A stretch of 64,000 bases of DNA from Actinoplanes sp. TBRC 11911 (GTDB taxonomy: Bacteria; Actinomycetota; Actinomycetes; Mycobacteriales; Micromonosporaceae): positions 62,001-126,000 of the forward strand of contig NZ_JABBNC010000023.1 of the NCBI RefSeq assembly GCF_012933445.1. Reading direction: 5' to 3'. The notes beneath the pieces were generated by a model, which made no database searches, was not told the DNA's origin, and worked only from the letters and a program-made list of their open reading frames with translations. This document shows, piece by piece, positions 35,277 to 43,031 of the stretch (its first letter is position 1; each line of letters starts with the position of its first letter). The position numbers and the translations under genes are program-made.

Positions 35277-35819
35277 TCAGAGCCTGATGCGCTGGCCGGG
35301 ATAGATCTGATGTGGATTGTGGACGGTCGCCCGGTTCAGGCGGTAAAGCGCATGCCATCCGCCCCTGACGTGCCACCTCTTCGCGATCCGGTTGAGCGTG
35401 TCACCGCTGCGGATGACGTAGGTTGCGCCGGCCCGTCGGGTGTTCGGTTTCCGGGCCGTTGTCCGGTGGTTCGTCACCTTGTGGCGCTTCGCGTGATGCG
35501 CCCTCTTGCCGCACGTGGGCCACGCGCCCAATCCCTGCCGCCGCAGCACTTTCTCGGCGACGCTGATCTGCTCGGCACGGGTGGCCCGGTTGGCCGTTCG
35601 CGCATACTTGCCGCCGCCGTGCGCCCGCCACGTCCCCCGGCTGAACTGGAGCCCACCGTAATAGCCGTTGCCGGTGTTGGCTCCCCAGTTCCCGTTCGAC
35701 TCGCAGTGCGCGATCGCGTCCCAGTTCACGTCTGCTTCCGCCGGTGCCGCCGGAGCGAGCAACGCGAAAGCGCTCACCAGCCCGACGGCCAGCCGGGCGT
35801 TCTTCTTCATTTGTGCCAT
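35277..35819 (-). CDS. resuscitation-promoting factor-like transglycosylase with LysM domain
   Basis: 180 aa. A signal peptide (about residues 1-29, ending APAEA) is followed by the Rpf domain: NWDAIAHCESNGNW with catalytic Glu, GYYGGLQFSRGTW and Cys in WPTCG. A basic linker leads to a C-terminal LysM (about 132-180, YVIRSGDTLNRIAKRW). Secreted Rpf enzymes cleave peptidoglycan and help dormant cells or spores resume growth. GGAGG lies ten nt before ATG 35819. The gene sits behind a c-di-AMP riboswitch. Confidence 0.94.
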   Translation of the reverse strand: MAQMKKNARLAVGLVSAFALLAPAAPAEADVNWDAIAHCESNGNWGANTGNGYYGGLQFSRGTWRAHGGGKYARTANRATRAEQISVAEKVLRRQGLGAWPTCGKRAHHAKRHKVTNHRTTARKPNTRRAGATYVIRSGDTLNRIAKRWHVRGGWHALYRLNRATVHNPHQIYPGQRIRL

Positions 35820-35832
35820 GAGCTTGAAACCT

Positions 35833-36000
35833 CCACGCCTGCGAGGTCAGCTGTCGGGTTCGGGCCGAGGAGCCCGGCCGCCGGTGGCGGCTTCACCCCG
35901 AGACATGCGTGGCACGCCGTGGAACTTGGGTCCCCCGCTCCCAGGCCTTGAGTTCGAGTTCCGCGCGGCGGCGGCTGGGATTCGGCGTTCCGCCCGCGGT
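35833..36000 (-). ncRNA. ydaO/yuaA-type c-di-AMP riboswitch upstream of rpf
   Basis: On the minus strand the leader contains the conserved blocks of this class in order: GGAACGCCGAATCC (35978-35991), GGGGGACCCAAGTTCC, GGGGTGAAGCCGCC, a GC hairpin, GCCCGAACCCGACAGCT and CGCAGGCGT ending at about 35835. It sits 16 nt upstream of the rpf start, the position known for this riboswitch in actinobacteria, where c-di-AMP lowers wall-hydrolase expression. Confidence 0.9.
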
Positions 36001-36066
36001 GCCCGTCTTCACGGGTCGGGGCCGACGCTAATCACGATCGAGGCGGCCCACGTGCGAGAACGATAA

Positions 36067-36082
36067 ATTACTCATGGGTAAT
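36067..36082. promoter_or_regulatory. near-perfect palindrome ATTACTCATGGGTAAT, putative TetR operator
   Basis: 16 bp with one mismatched pair, 34 nt upstream of ATG 36117. It contains TTACTCAT, the complement of ATGAGTAA found in the TetR-operon upstream site at 39328-39335. Confidence 0.55.
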
Positions 36083-36116
36083 GCTGGAAGCTTACTTTGC
36101 GGCACAATCGACTGTC

Positions 36117-37355
36117 ATGAGCCAACCTGACCGCGATCATGACATCGTCGTGTACGGCGCCACCGGCTTCGTCGGCGTGCTTGTCGCCCAATATCTGGCC
36201 GCCCATGCGCCGAAAGGCACGAACATCGCGCTGGCCGGGCGCTCGGGCGCGAAACTGGCCGCGGTCCGGGACCGGCTCGGGGTCGACTGGCCGATCGTGG
36301 TCGCGGACGCCTCCGACACGGTCGCGCTCAATCGGCTCGCCGTCTCGACGCGCGTCGTGGTGACCACCGTCGGGCCGTACGTGAGGTATGGCGAGCACCT
36401 CGTGCACTCGTGCGCAGCGGCCGGCACCGACTATGTCGATCTGACCGGTGAGGTGGTCTTCGCGCGGCGGAGCATCGACGCGAACGACGAGCTCGCGCGC
36501 CGGACCGGGGCGCGGATCGTGCACTCGTGCGGCTTCGACTCGATCCCGTCCGATCTGGGCGTGCACGTGCTGTACGACGCGGTGATCGCGGACGGGGCCG
36601 GCGAGCTCGCCGACACCTCGATGGTGGTGACCGGGCTGCGTGGCGCGGCCAGCGGCGGCACCATCGACTCGATCCGCAGCCAGCTCGACGTCGTGAACGA
36701 CGATCGCGTGCTGCGGCGGATGGCAGCCAGCCCGTACTCGTTGACTCCGGATCGCGCCGCTGAACCGGATCTCGGCCGGCAGAGCGACATGGCCACCGTT
36801 CGCGGCGACGTCGTCGACCCGTCGTTACGGGGCACGCTGGCGCCGTTCTTCATGGCGTCGTACAACACGCGGGTGGTGCGGCGCAGCAACGCGTTACGCG
36901 GATGGGCGTACGGACGAAGCTTCCGTTATCGCGAGCTGATGAGTGCCGGCACGTCTGCGCTTTCGCCGGTCGTCGCCAACGGCATCAAGGCCGGCATCGG
37001 GGCTCTCTTCGTCGGGCTCACCCTGCCACCGACGCGGTTCGTGCTGGACCGCGTGCTGCCGAAGCCGGGCCAAGGGCCGAGTGAGCGGATCCGCAGCGCC
37101 GGGCACTACACCTTCGATTTCTTCGCCACCACCGCCAAGGGTGAGCGGTATCGGGCGCGGGTCCGGCAGAAGGGCGATCCCGGATACGCGGCGACCGCCG
37201 TTCTGCTGGGGGAATCGGCCCTCACGCTGACGGCCGACCGTGACGAGCTGCCGCCCTCCGCCGGCGGCGTGCTGACCCCGGCCACGGCGCTCGGCGACCC
37301 GCTGGTGACCCGGTTGCGGGCGGCCGGGGTGGAGATCTCGGCACACCGGGCGTAG
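36117..37355 (+). CDS. saccharopine dehydrogenase-like / trans-acting enoyl reductase family protein
   Basis: 412 aa. The N-terminal Rossmann fold has VVYGATGFVGVLVAQYLA (residues 10-27), followed by VVTTVGPYVRYGEHLVHSC and the GTDYVDLTGEV motif typical of this family, whose mycobacterial members act on polyketide lipids as trans-acting enoyl reductases. The C-terminal domain binds substrate. CACAAT lies eight nt before ATG 36117; an ATG at 36081 overlaps the palindrome. It is probably controlled by the nearby TetR. Confidence 0.88.
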   Translation: MSQPDRDHDIVVYGATGFVGVLVAQYLAAHAPKGTNIALAGRSGAKLAAVRDRLGVDWPIVVADASDTVALNRLAVSTRVVVTTVGPYVRYGEHLVHSCAAAGTDYVDLTGEVVFARRSIDANDELARRTGARIVHSCGFDSIPSDLGVHVLYDAVIADGAGELADTSMVVTGLRGAASGGTIDSIRSQLDVVNDDRVLRRMAASPYSLTPDRAAEPDLGRQSDMATVRGDVVDPSLRGTLAPFFMASYNTRVVRRSNALRGWAYGRSFRYRELMSAGTSALSPVVANGIKAGIGALFVGLTLPPTRFVLDRVLPKPGQGPSERIRSAGHYTFDFFATTAKGERYRARVRQKGDPGYAATAVLLGESALTLTADRDELPPSAGGVLTPATALGDPLVTRLRAAGVEISAHRA

Positions 37356-37659
37356 GCCGCCCCGCGTGTTCGGCCTGCGCCCGTGGCCTGCGTGACCGGG
37401 CTAGAGATCTTTCGCGCCTGAGGTCTCGGTGCTGATCGGCTTGTTACCGGCGCTGTCGGCCTTGCTGCTCGGCTCATCTGGTCGGGTCGGCTCTGTCGAT
37501 GGCAGCCTGGGTCGTTTCGCAGCCTCGCGGCCGCGACCGTAACACGGCGGCTCGGGATGGGCATTGCCGCGCGCCGCCGACCGGGGTGCGCGCCAGGCAG
37601 CGTCAGGTAGCGCCAGTCAGTGCCGTGCAAGGCCATGATGTGGGATCCCTGTCCGTTGT

Positions 37660-37863
37660 ATGGGACCGGCGTCCACATCGTGGCAGCGCGTCCACAATGC
37701 GAGATTCGCGTCCACAGTGGAGCGCCGTTTTCTTCACATTCGTACCCTTTGCTCCGGCGCTTCTCGCCATGTTTGGTAGACCTTGGAGAGTTCGGGCTCA
37801 CATGTGGGCGCAACTCTCCAAGGTCTCAAGAGAGTCCAGAATATGGCCGGGGTCGCCACATAG
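37660..37863 (-). repeat. dispersed structured intergenic element, copy 2
   Basis: On the minus strand it begins CTATGTGGCGAC at 37863. Perfect 15-bp arms at 37812-37826 and 37778-37792 (core CCTTGGAGAGTT) enclose a 19-nt loop that matches the copy-1 loop at 14 of 19 positions in this orientation. Three GTGGACGC repeats follow at 37708-37715, 37688-37695 and 37669-37676, a pitch of 19-20 nt. Arm-to-repeat distance is about 60 nt, against 60 in copy 1. Confidence 0.75.
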
Positions 37864-37923
37864 TGGGATGGACGGACGAGGTGCACGTCGACCTGGACAC
37901 CTGTGCGGCTCGTGGTCACCTCG

Positions 37924-37947
37924 GCTGCCGCTGCCGCTGCCGCTGCC
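37924..37947 (+). repeat. hexanucleotide repeat, four GCTGCC units
   Basis: Four perfect GCTGCC units lie in non-coding sequence. They are a possible slippage site. Confidence 0.85.
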
Positions 37948-38087
37948 GGGCTGCGGACTGCTGCGCGCCGCGGACTGCTGTGGGTCGCCGATTACGGGTC
38001 GCCGGTTGCTGGACCCGCATGGCATCGAGATCCGCTGCGGCCCGGCTTGGGAACGGTGCGGATTCGGACCACGACCCCGAAGCGTCT

Positions 38088-38714
38088 CTAGTTGTTCAGC
38101 AGGGCCAGTGCGATGCCGGTGAGGTGGTCGGCCAGCAGGTCCGGTGGGTCGTCCATGCCGTTCGTGATCCAGTCGATGATGACCTCGCTGATGCCGGCGA
38201 CCAGGGCCAGCAGCGTGCGGCCGTAGCGCACCTGGTCCTCGGGGCCGGTCGACACGCGGCGCAGCACGTGGGCCAGGAACTCGGCGTCGTGGCGCAGGAC
38301 GCCGCGGCGGCGGGTCTCCATGCGGGGTGCGTTGATGTAGATGACGCGGGCGCGTTCGGGCTGGTCACGGAGCATGCGCACGAGCGTCCGCAGGGCGGGG
38401 CGCAGCAACTCCTCGATGCTCGCGGGGTGTTCCGGGGCGGAGCGCACGACGCCGGTCAGGAGCCACTCGTTCGTCTCGCGGTGGACCTGGACGATCAGAT
38501 CCTCGCGGTCGTGGAAATGCTCGTAGAAGTACCTTTTGGAGACCTTCGCGCCGGTACAGACTTCGGCCACGGTGATCGATTCGTACTCCCGGGTGCCGAA
38601 AAGGTGCACGGCCGACGCGACGATGCGTGCTCGTCGCTCGGAGGCGCGTTCGGTGCGGGAGAGGCCGCCGTACTTTTCGCCCCGTTTCGTCGCTACCGCT
38701 GTATGGTCGTCCAC
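38088..38714 (-). CDS. TetR family transcriptional regulator
   Basis: 208 aa from GTG 38714. The HTH (about residues 28-74) contains ERRARIVASAVHLFG and VCTGAKVSKRYFYEHFHDREDL, the TetR pattern. It lies nine nt after the stop of the small membrane protein gene on the same strand, so both are likely cotranscribed from the 39237-39400 region, where a CATGAGT/ACTCATG dyad may be its operator. Confidence 0.9.
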   Translation of the reverse strand: MDDHTAVATKRGEKYGGLSRTERASERRARIVASAVHLFGTREYESITVAEVCTGAKVSKRYFYEHFHDREDLIVQVHRETNEWLLTGVVRSAPEHPASIEELLRPALRTLVRMLRDQPERARVIYINAPRMETRRRGVLRHDAEFLAHVLRRVSTGPEDQVRYGRTLLALVAGISEVIIDWITNGMDDPPDLLADHLTGIALALLNN

Positions 38715-38723
38715 GCTCCCACG

Positions 38724-39236
38724 TTATGCGTGATCGTCTACTGTGTGCCGGTCGGCGATCGGTGAATGTGCGGTGGGCGCGGAATCAAGTCGCTTGATCA
38801 ATCGGTGGACGATGATCAAAGGGATGATGCCGAACACTCCGAACGAGATGTCGATCGGGAGCCACCACCAGGGCAGCTGCCGGATCGGGCCGGCGATCAG
38901 GGCGAGCGGGACAATGCCGACGCAGCAGATCATTCCCCACTCGATCACCCAAATGTTGCGAATCGGATCACGCCACGGACCGACGAACGCGACGGCGATC
39001 ACCAGGTGCGCGAAGGCGAGCCAATCTGTCCCGTACGCGATAAATGGGTAATTAGTGTCAGTTGTCAGCAGGCCTTCGCGAACCCGGTCGAGGAACACCA
39101 CCAGCGCGTCCGGGGCCGGCGCGTGATGAAGCACAAAGGTCAGCAGCCGCACCTCGCTGACCAGCGGAAACGCGGTGGCGCCGCTGAGCACCAGCCCGAT
39201 GATGAAGATCGCCAGCCACACGCGGATCGCTCTCAT
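38724..39236 (-). CDS. small polytopic membrane protein
   Basis: 170 aa with four hydrophobic segments (about residues 5-25, 70-90, 97-117, 125-148). I do not recognise a named family; the WWWLPIDISFGVFGIIP segment is striking. Start ATG 39236. It is first in a two-gene unit with the TetR gene, so TetR may control its amount. Confidence 0.75.
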   Translation of the reverse strand: MRAIRVWLAIFIIGLVLSGATAFPLVSEVRLLTFVLHHAPAPDALVVFLDRVREGLLTTDTNYPFIAYGTDWLAFAHLVIAVAFVGPWRDPIRNIWVIEWGMICCVGIVPLALIAGPIRQLPWWWLPIDISFGVFGIIPLIIVHRLIKRLDSAPTAHSPIADRHTVDDHA

Positions 39237-39326
39237 GATCAACAACGTAGGCGGCCGAAACGGCGTTCTGCCAGGTCGCACACAACACCTTCACAAAGAG
39301 CGGTAGCAGAAACCCGACTCGCAGGG

Positions 39327-39344
39327 CATGAGTAATCACTCATG
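39327..39344. promoter_or_regulatory. 18-bp dyad CATGAGT-AATC-ACTCATG, putative TetR operator
   Basis: Perfect 7-bp arms with a 4-nt spacer, in the divergent gap between the membrane-protein/TetR unit and the GNAT gene. It shares ATGAGTAA with the palindrome at 36067-36082. Confidence 0.6.
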
Positions 39345-39400
39345 GGCTTCATATCGATCGCTACTGGCCGGAACCGGGTCCATACGGGCAGGATCGAATC

Positions 39401-40009
39401 ATGGCCGCAAGCCGTCTTCCGTATCCACTCACCCTGACGGGGGACGGCATCATCCTGCGCGAGTGGCGCTCCGAGGACCTCGACGACCTGGTCATCATGC
39501 TGGACGAGCCGGACATCGCGCGCTGGACGCCGATGCCGTCGCCGTTCGACGTCGAGGCCGGCATCGCGTACCTCAAACGGGCGTACCAGGGACGCATCGG
39601 CGGCCAGCGCATCCAGCTCGCGATCACCACGGACGGCGGCCGGCCGCTCGGTGAGGTGCTGCTCTTCGGCGTGGATCTCGGCCTCAAGGAGGCCGAACTC
39701 GGCTATCTGGTGGGCCGCGGGCATCGGCGACGAGGACTCGCGTCGGGTGCGTTGTCGCTGCTTTCGTCGTACGCCCAGAATTCGCTGAACTTAAGCCGGC
39801 TGTTGCTCCGGATCGATCCGGGAAACACCGCGAGCACCGCCGTGGCCCGCCGCTGCGGCTACCGGCTGACCGGTGAGCCGCCGATTCTCCAGGAGGGCCC
39901 GTACGGTCCGACCAGCCTGGACACGTGGGAGCTGGTCGAGGGGCGGACCGGCGCCCGGCTGGAACGGCTGAGAAATGTCGCAGCCCGGCGGTACGGTCGT
40001 CGCACCTGA
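39401..40009 (+). CDS. GNAT family N-acetyltransferase
   Basis: 202 aa. The RimJ/RimL-type GNAT fold starts ILREWRSEDLDDLV near residue 18, has the acetyl-CoA pyrophosphate-binding loop VGRGHRRRGLASGAL near 105-119 and the later NTASTAVARRCGYRLTGE. It transfers an acetyl group to an amine, often a ribosomal protein or small molecule; the target is unknown. AGGA lies about eight nt before ATG 39401. Confidence 0.9.
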   Translation: MAASRLPYPLTLTGDGIILREWRSEDLDDLVIMLDEPDIARWTPMPSPFDVEAGIAYLKRAYQGRIGGQRIQLAITTDGGRPLGEVLLFGVDLGLKEAELGYLVGRGHRRRGLASGALSLLSSYAQNSLNLSRLLLRIDPGNTASTAVARRCGYRLTGEPPILQEGPYGPTSLDTWELVEGRTGARLERLRNVAARRYGRRT

Positions 40010-40032
40010 GATTCCTCATTGCTGGAGGTGTC

Positions 40033-41127
40033 ATGATCAGCGTTGATCGTGCACACGTGATGGCCTACCGGGCGCGCGCTCTCGGGCTCGCGACCAGGGG
40101 CTCCGAGCGACCGGGCGACCTGCACGTGCTCGACCTGGGGATCCAGGAATACACGCCGGGCTCGGTCCAAGTGGCGCTCGCCGCGCGCACCACCGCCGAC
40201 TTCGACGACGACCGATTGATCATGGTGTGGGCGGCTCGTGGGGCTCCCCATCTGCTGCGCCGCGCCGACCTCGCGGCCCTGGTCAAACAGCTGTGGCCGG
40301 TCAGCGACGCGGATGCCTCGGTGCGGATCAACAGCGCCCAGATCCCCGACGGCGTGAAACTGGGCGTCGAGGCGTTCCGGGTCACCGCGGCCGCGTTCCG
40401 CGAGGTGCTGCACGAGCCGATGCCGCGCGGCGAGGTGAGCACCGAGGTCAGCAAGCGGGTGCCACGGTCCCTGACGTATGACTGCCGCACGTGCAAGGCG
40501 CGGCACATCGCGGGCAACGTCTGGCAACACTCTGGGCTGGCCGGCGGCGTCGAGGTGGTGTCGCGGGGCAAGGACGCCATGCTCGCCCCGATCACGAAGG
40601 CGCCGCCGCAGCCCAAAAAGAATTCCGGGGTCGGCGCGCTCATCACGACGTATCTACGGTTCTTCGGCCCAGCCACCCCCGTGGAGGTCGGGAAGTATCT
40701 GGGCAGCAGCACCGCCGAGATGAAGAAGGTCTGGCCGTCCGGAGTGGTGGAGATCACTCTCGATGGGCGCGCCACGTGGCTGCCCGAGACCTCGGTCGAC
40801 GAGCTGACGTCCGCGGCTCCGGTCACCGGGGTCCGGCTGATCCCGCCGATGGATCCGTTCCTGCAAGCGCGCGACCGTGACCTGCTGATTCCTGATCGTG
40901 CCCGGCAGAAAGAGGTGTGGCGCGTCCTCGGCAACCCGGGTGCGCTGCTGGTCGACGGCGAGGTCGCCGGCGTCTGGCGGGCGAAGATGGCCGGCCGCAA
41001 GCGGGTCGATTTGACCGTGACACCGTTCGGCCGGTTGACCGCGGCGCATCGCAAGAAACTCGAGGACGAGTCGGCCGAGGTGGCCCGTGGCCGGGGAGTT
41101 TCCGACGTCACGGTGGCTGTGGAGTGA
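40033..41127 (+). CDS. winged-helix DNA-binding domain protein (HTH_42 / AlkZ-like)
   Basis: 364 aa. The N-terminus (VMAYRARALGL) and the central block ITTYLRFFGPATPVEVGKYLG followed by PPMDPFLQARDRDLLIPD match the crosslink-repair glycosylase-like HTH_42 family. Streptomyces AlkZ of this family unhooks interstrand crosslinks; catalytic identity here is not proven. GGAGGTG lies just before ATG 40033. Confidence 0.82.
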   Translation: MISVDRAHVMAYRARALGLATRGSERPGDLHVLDLGIQEYTPGSVQVALAARTTADFDDDRLIMVWAARGAPHLLRRADLAALVKQLWPVSDADASVRINSAQIPDGVKLGVEAFRVTAAAFREVLHEPMPRGEVSTEVSKRVPRSLTYDCRTCKARHIAGNVWQHSGLAGGVEVVSRGKDAMLAPITKAPPQPKKNSGVGALITTYLRFFGPATPVEVGKYLGSSTAEMKKVWPSGVVEITLDGRATWLPETSVDELTSAAPVTGVRLIPPMDPFLQARDRDLLIPDRARQKEVWRVLGNPGALLVDGEVAGVWRAKMAGRKRVDLTVTPFGRLTAAHRKKLEDESAEVARGRGVSDVTVAVE

Positions 41128-41273
41128 CCACTGTGGACGTGTCGCCAGATTCACACGCGTCAACTGGCACGCGAACAGTTTTCGCAACGGCAACTTGCGG
41201 GTAACAATGTCATTGATCGGAGAGGCTGCCCCTCCGATCATGTGCGGCCCGGGCCAGACCGGAGGTGGCGACG

Positions 41274-41561
41274 ATGCTGAGTAGGGAAGACAACCAGCGA
41301 CTGGCGCAGTTGGAGCGCCAACTGCTAGAGGACGATCCAGAGTTTTGTGCGCGGTTCACAGTTGGCGAGCTCCCACCCCTACCACGTAAGCGCGTTCCTC
41401 TGTCCCTCATCCTCACCGCCATCGTGGTGTGGACCTGCGCCATCGTGCTCGCGGTCTTCATGTGGTGGATCGCGGCCGCGGCTACGGCTTTCTGCGGCAT
41501 CGTCGTGTTCGCCGTGATGATCTACGGCGTGATCCGGGAGCGGAGGCGGCACCGGGTCTAG
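41274..41561 (+). CDS. DUF3040 small membrane protein
   Basis: 95 aa. It begins MLSREDNQRLAQLERQLLEDDPEF, the DUF3040 signature, followed by two membrane helices (about residues 42-62 and 66-85) and a basic tail. The family is common in actinobacteria and of unknown role. GGAGG lies about ten nt upstream of ATG 41274; a GTG three codons earlier is too close to it. Confidence 0.93.
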   Translation: MLSREDNQRLAQLERQLLEDDPEFCARFTVGELPPLPRKRVPLSLILTAIVVWTCAIVLAVFMWWIAAAATAFCGIVVFAVMIYGVIRERRRHRV

Positions 41562-41578
41562 CAACCCGGGCGACGACG

Positions 41579-42910
41579 TTACCGCTCGGCCGGCAGGGCT
41601 CGGGCCGGGCGGAACACCCAGATGCGCATGAGCAGGAAGCGTGCGGCGGTTGCGATCAGGTTGGCGATGACCAGCACCGACAGCTCGATGAGCCGGGCGG
41701 GCTGGACCGTGGTGGCGTCCAGCAGGGCCAGCGAGCCGCTCGTGACGCCCAGGCCGATCCCGAAGACGATCAGGCCCTGTGCCTGGTGACGCCAGGCGCT
41801 TTCGGTGCCGCGTACGCCGAAGGTCAGGCGCCGGTTCGCCGCGGTGTTGGCGATCGCGGTGATCAGCAGGGCGGTGAAGTTCGCCCACTGCGGGCCCATT
41901 CCGGTGCGCAGCAACGCGAACAGCGCCAGGTAGGCTAGCGTGCTCGCGACACCGACCACCGCGAAGCGCACGAGCTGGCGCGGCAGCCCCGCCGGGAGGC
42001 CGGCCACGCGCAGCGGATCCCGGCCCGCCTGATCGCGGACGGCCTGCTCCCCGGCCAGGCGACCGCCGCCGGGCAGCTGACCGCCGCCGGGCTGCTCCCG
42101 GGCCGGCTGATCGCGGCCCAGCTGGTCGCGCAGGGTGGCCAGGGGGAGGCGGCCGGTGGACAGCGCGCGTGCCAGGCGGACTATGCCCTTCAGGTCGGCT
42201 ACGGCGGTGGGGATGATGTCGACGCGGCTGTCCGAGTCGTCTACCCAGTCGACCGGGACCTCGTGGATGCGTAGCCGGGCGCGCTCGGCCAGCACCAGCA
42301 TCTCGGTGTCGAAGAACCAGCCGGGGTCCTCGACCATCGGCAGCAGCCGGGCGGCCACCTCCGCGCGGATCGCCTTGAAACCGCACTGCGCGTCGGAGAA
42401 ATGGGCGGCCAGCGTGCCCCGGAGCAGCAGGTTGTAGCCGCGGGAGATGAACTCGCGCTTCGGGCCACGGACGACCCGGGAGCCACGCGCCAGCCGGGAG
42501 CCGATCGCAAGGTCGGAGTGCCCCGAGATGAGCGGCGCGACCAAGGGCAGAAGCGCACCCAGGTCGGTGGAGAGGTCGACGTCCATGTACGCCAGGACCG
42601 CGGCGTCCGAGCGCGTCCACACGTGCTTCAACGCGAGCCCGCGGCCCTTCTCGTCGAGGCGCACCGAGCGTACGTCGGGAAACTCCTCGGTCAGCCGCCG
42701 CGCCACCTGGGCCGTGGCGTCGGTGCTCGCGTTGTCGGCGACGGTGATCCGAAAGGGGTAGGGGAAATGCGCTTTGAGGTACGCCCGTAGCCGTCGCACA
42801 CTCGGCTCGAGGTCGCGTTCCTCGTTGTAGACGGGGACGACCACGTCGAGGACCGGGGCGCCGGCGGGGGTCGTGTCGGGGGCGTCGGCGGACAGTGTCT
42901 CAAGGCTCAT
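41579..42910 (-). CDS. family 2 glycosyltransferase fused to GtrA-like membrane domain
   Basis: 443 aa. The GT2 domain (about residues 20-255) has VVVPVYNEERDLEPSVRRL, ADNASTDAT, the DxD-type MDVDLSTD near 112 and the CGFKAIR motif of dolichyl-phosphate-mannose/glucose synthases. A Gln/Gly-rich linker leads to four GtrA membrane helices (about 310-430). It likely makes polyprenyl-phosphate sugar for a membrane glycosyltransferase such as the neighbouring GT39-type protein. Start ATG 42910. Confidence 0.92.
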   Translation of the reverse strand: MSLETLSADAPDTTPAGAPVLDVVVPVYNEERDLEPSVRRLRAYLKAHFPYPFRITVADNASTDATAQVARRLTEEFPDVRSVRLDEKGRGLALKHVWTRSDAAVLAYMDVDLSTDLGALLPLVAPLISGHSDLAIGSRLARGSRVVRGPKREFISRGYNLLLRGTLAAHFSDAQCGFKAIRAEVAARLLPMVEDPGWFFDTEMLVLAERARLRIHEVPVDWVDDSDSRVDIIPTAVADLKGIVRLARALSTGRLPLATLRDQLGRDQPAREQPGGGQLPGGGRLAGEQAVRDQAGRDPLRVAGLPAGLPRQLVRFAVVGVASTLAYLALFALLRTGMGPQWANFTALLITAIANTAANRRLTFGVRGTESAWRHQAQGLIVFGIGLGVTSGSLALLDATTVQPARLIELSVLVIANLIATAARFLLMRIWVFRPARALPAER

Positions 42911-42987
42911 GGGCTCCAAGGTCGCGCTCGGTCCTGAGCTGCATTTGTGCCCGCCCTGTGCCCTCGCTATGAACAGCGAAAACGCGT

Positions 42988-43017
42988 GCGGGCGGCTCCC
43001 GTGTGGGAGCCGCCCGC
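42988..43017 (-). terminator. strong terminator after the GT39-type gene
   Basis: Perfect 13-bp arms (GCGGGCGGCTCCC and its complement) with GTGT loop, 14 nt after the stop at 43032; a CGTTTTC stretch follows on the minus strand. Confidence 0.85.
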
Positions 43018-43031
43018 GATTCGGGGAAGTG

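Larger units (their letters stand above)
37356..38087. other. gene-free convergent intergenic region, 732 bp
   Basis: It lies between the 3' ends of the enoyl-reductase-like gene and the TetR gene. It carries copy 2 of the dispersed structured element on the minus strand and a GCTGCC microsatellite at 37924-37947. Long frames cross it but have poor composition and no homology-like sequence. Its size and convergent setting match the 23379-24111 gap. Confidence 0.7.

Noticed and set aside
37499..38765. Long plus-strand frames across the 37-38 kb gap
   Set aside because: They run antisense through the TetR gene, have mixed codon use and cover the hairpin element.
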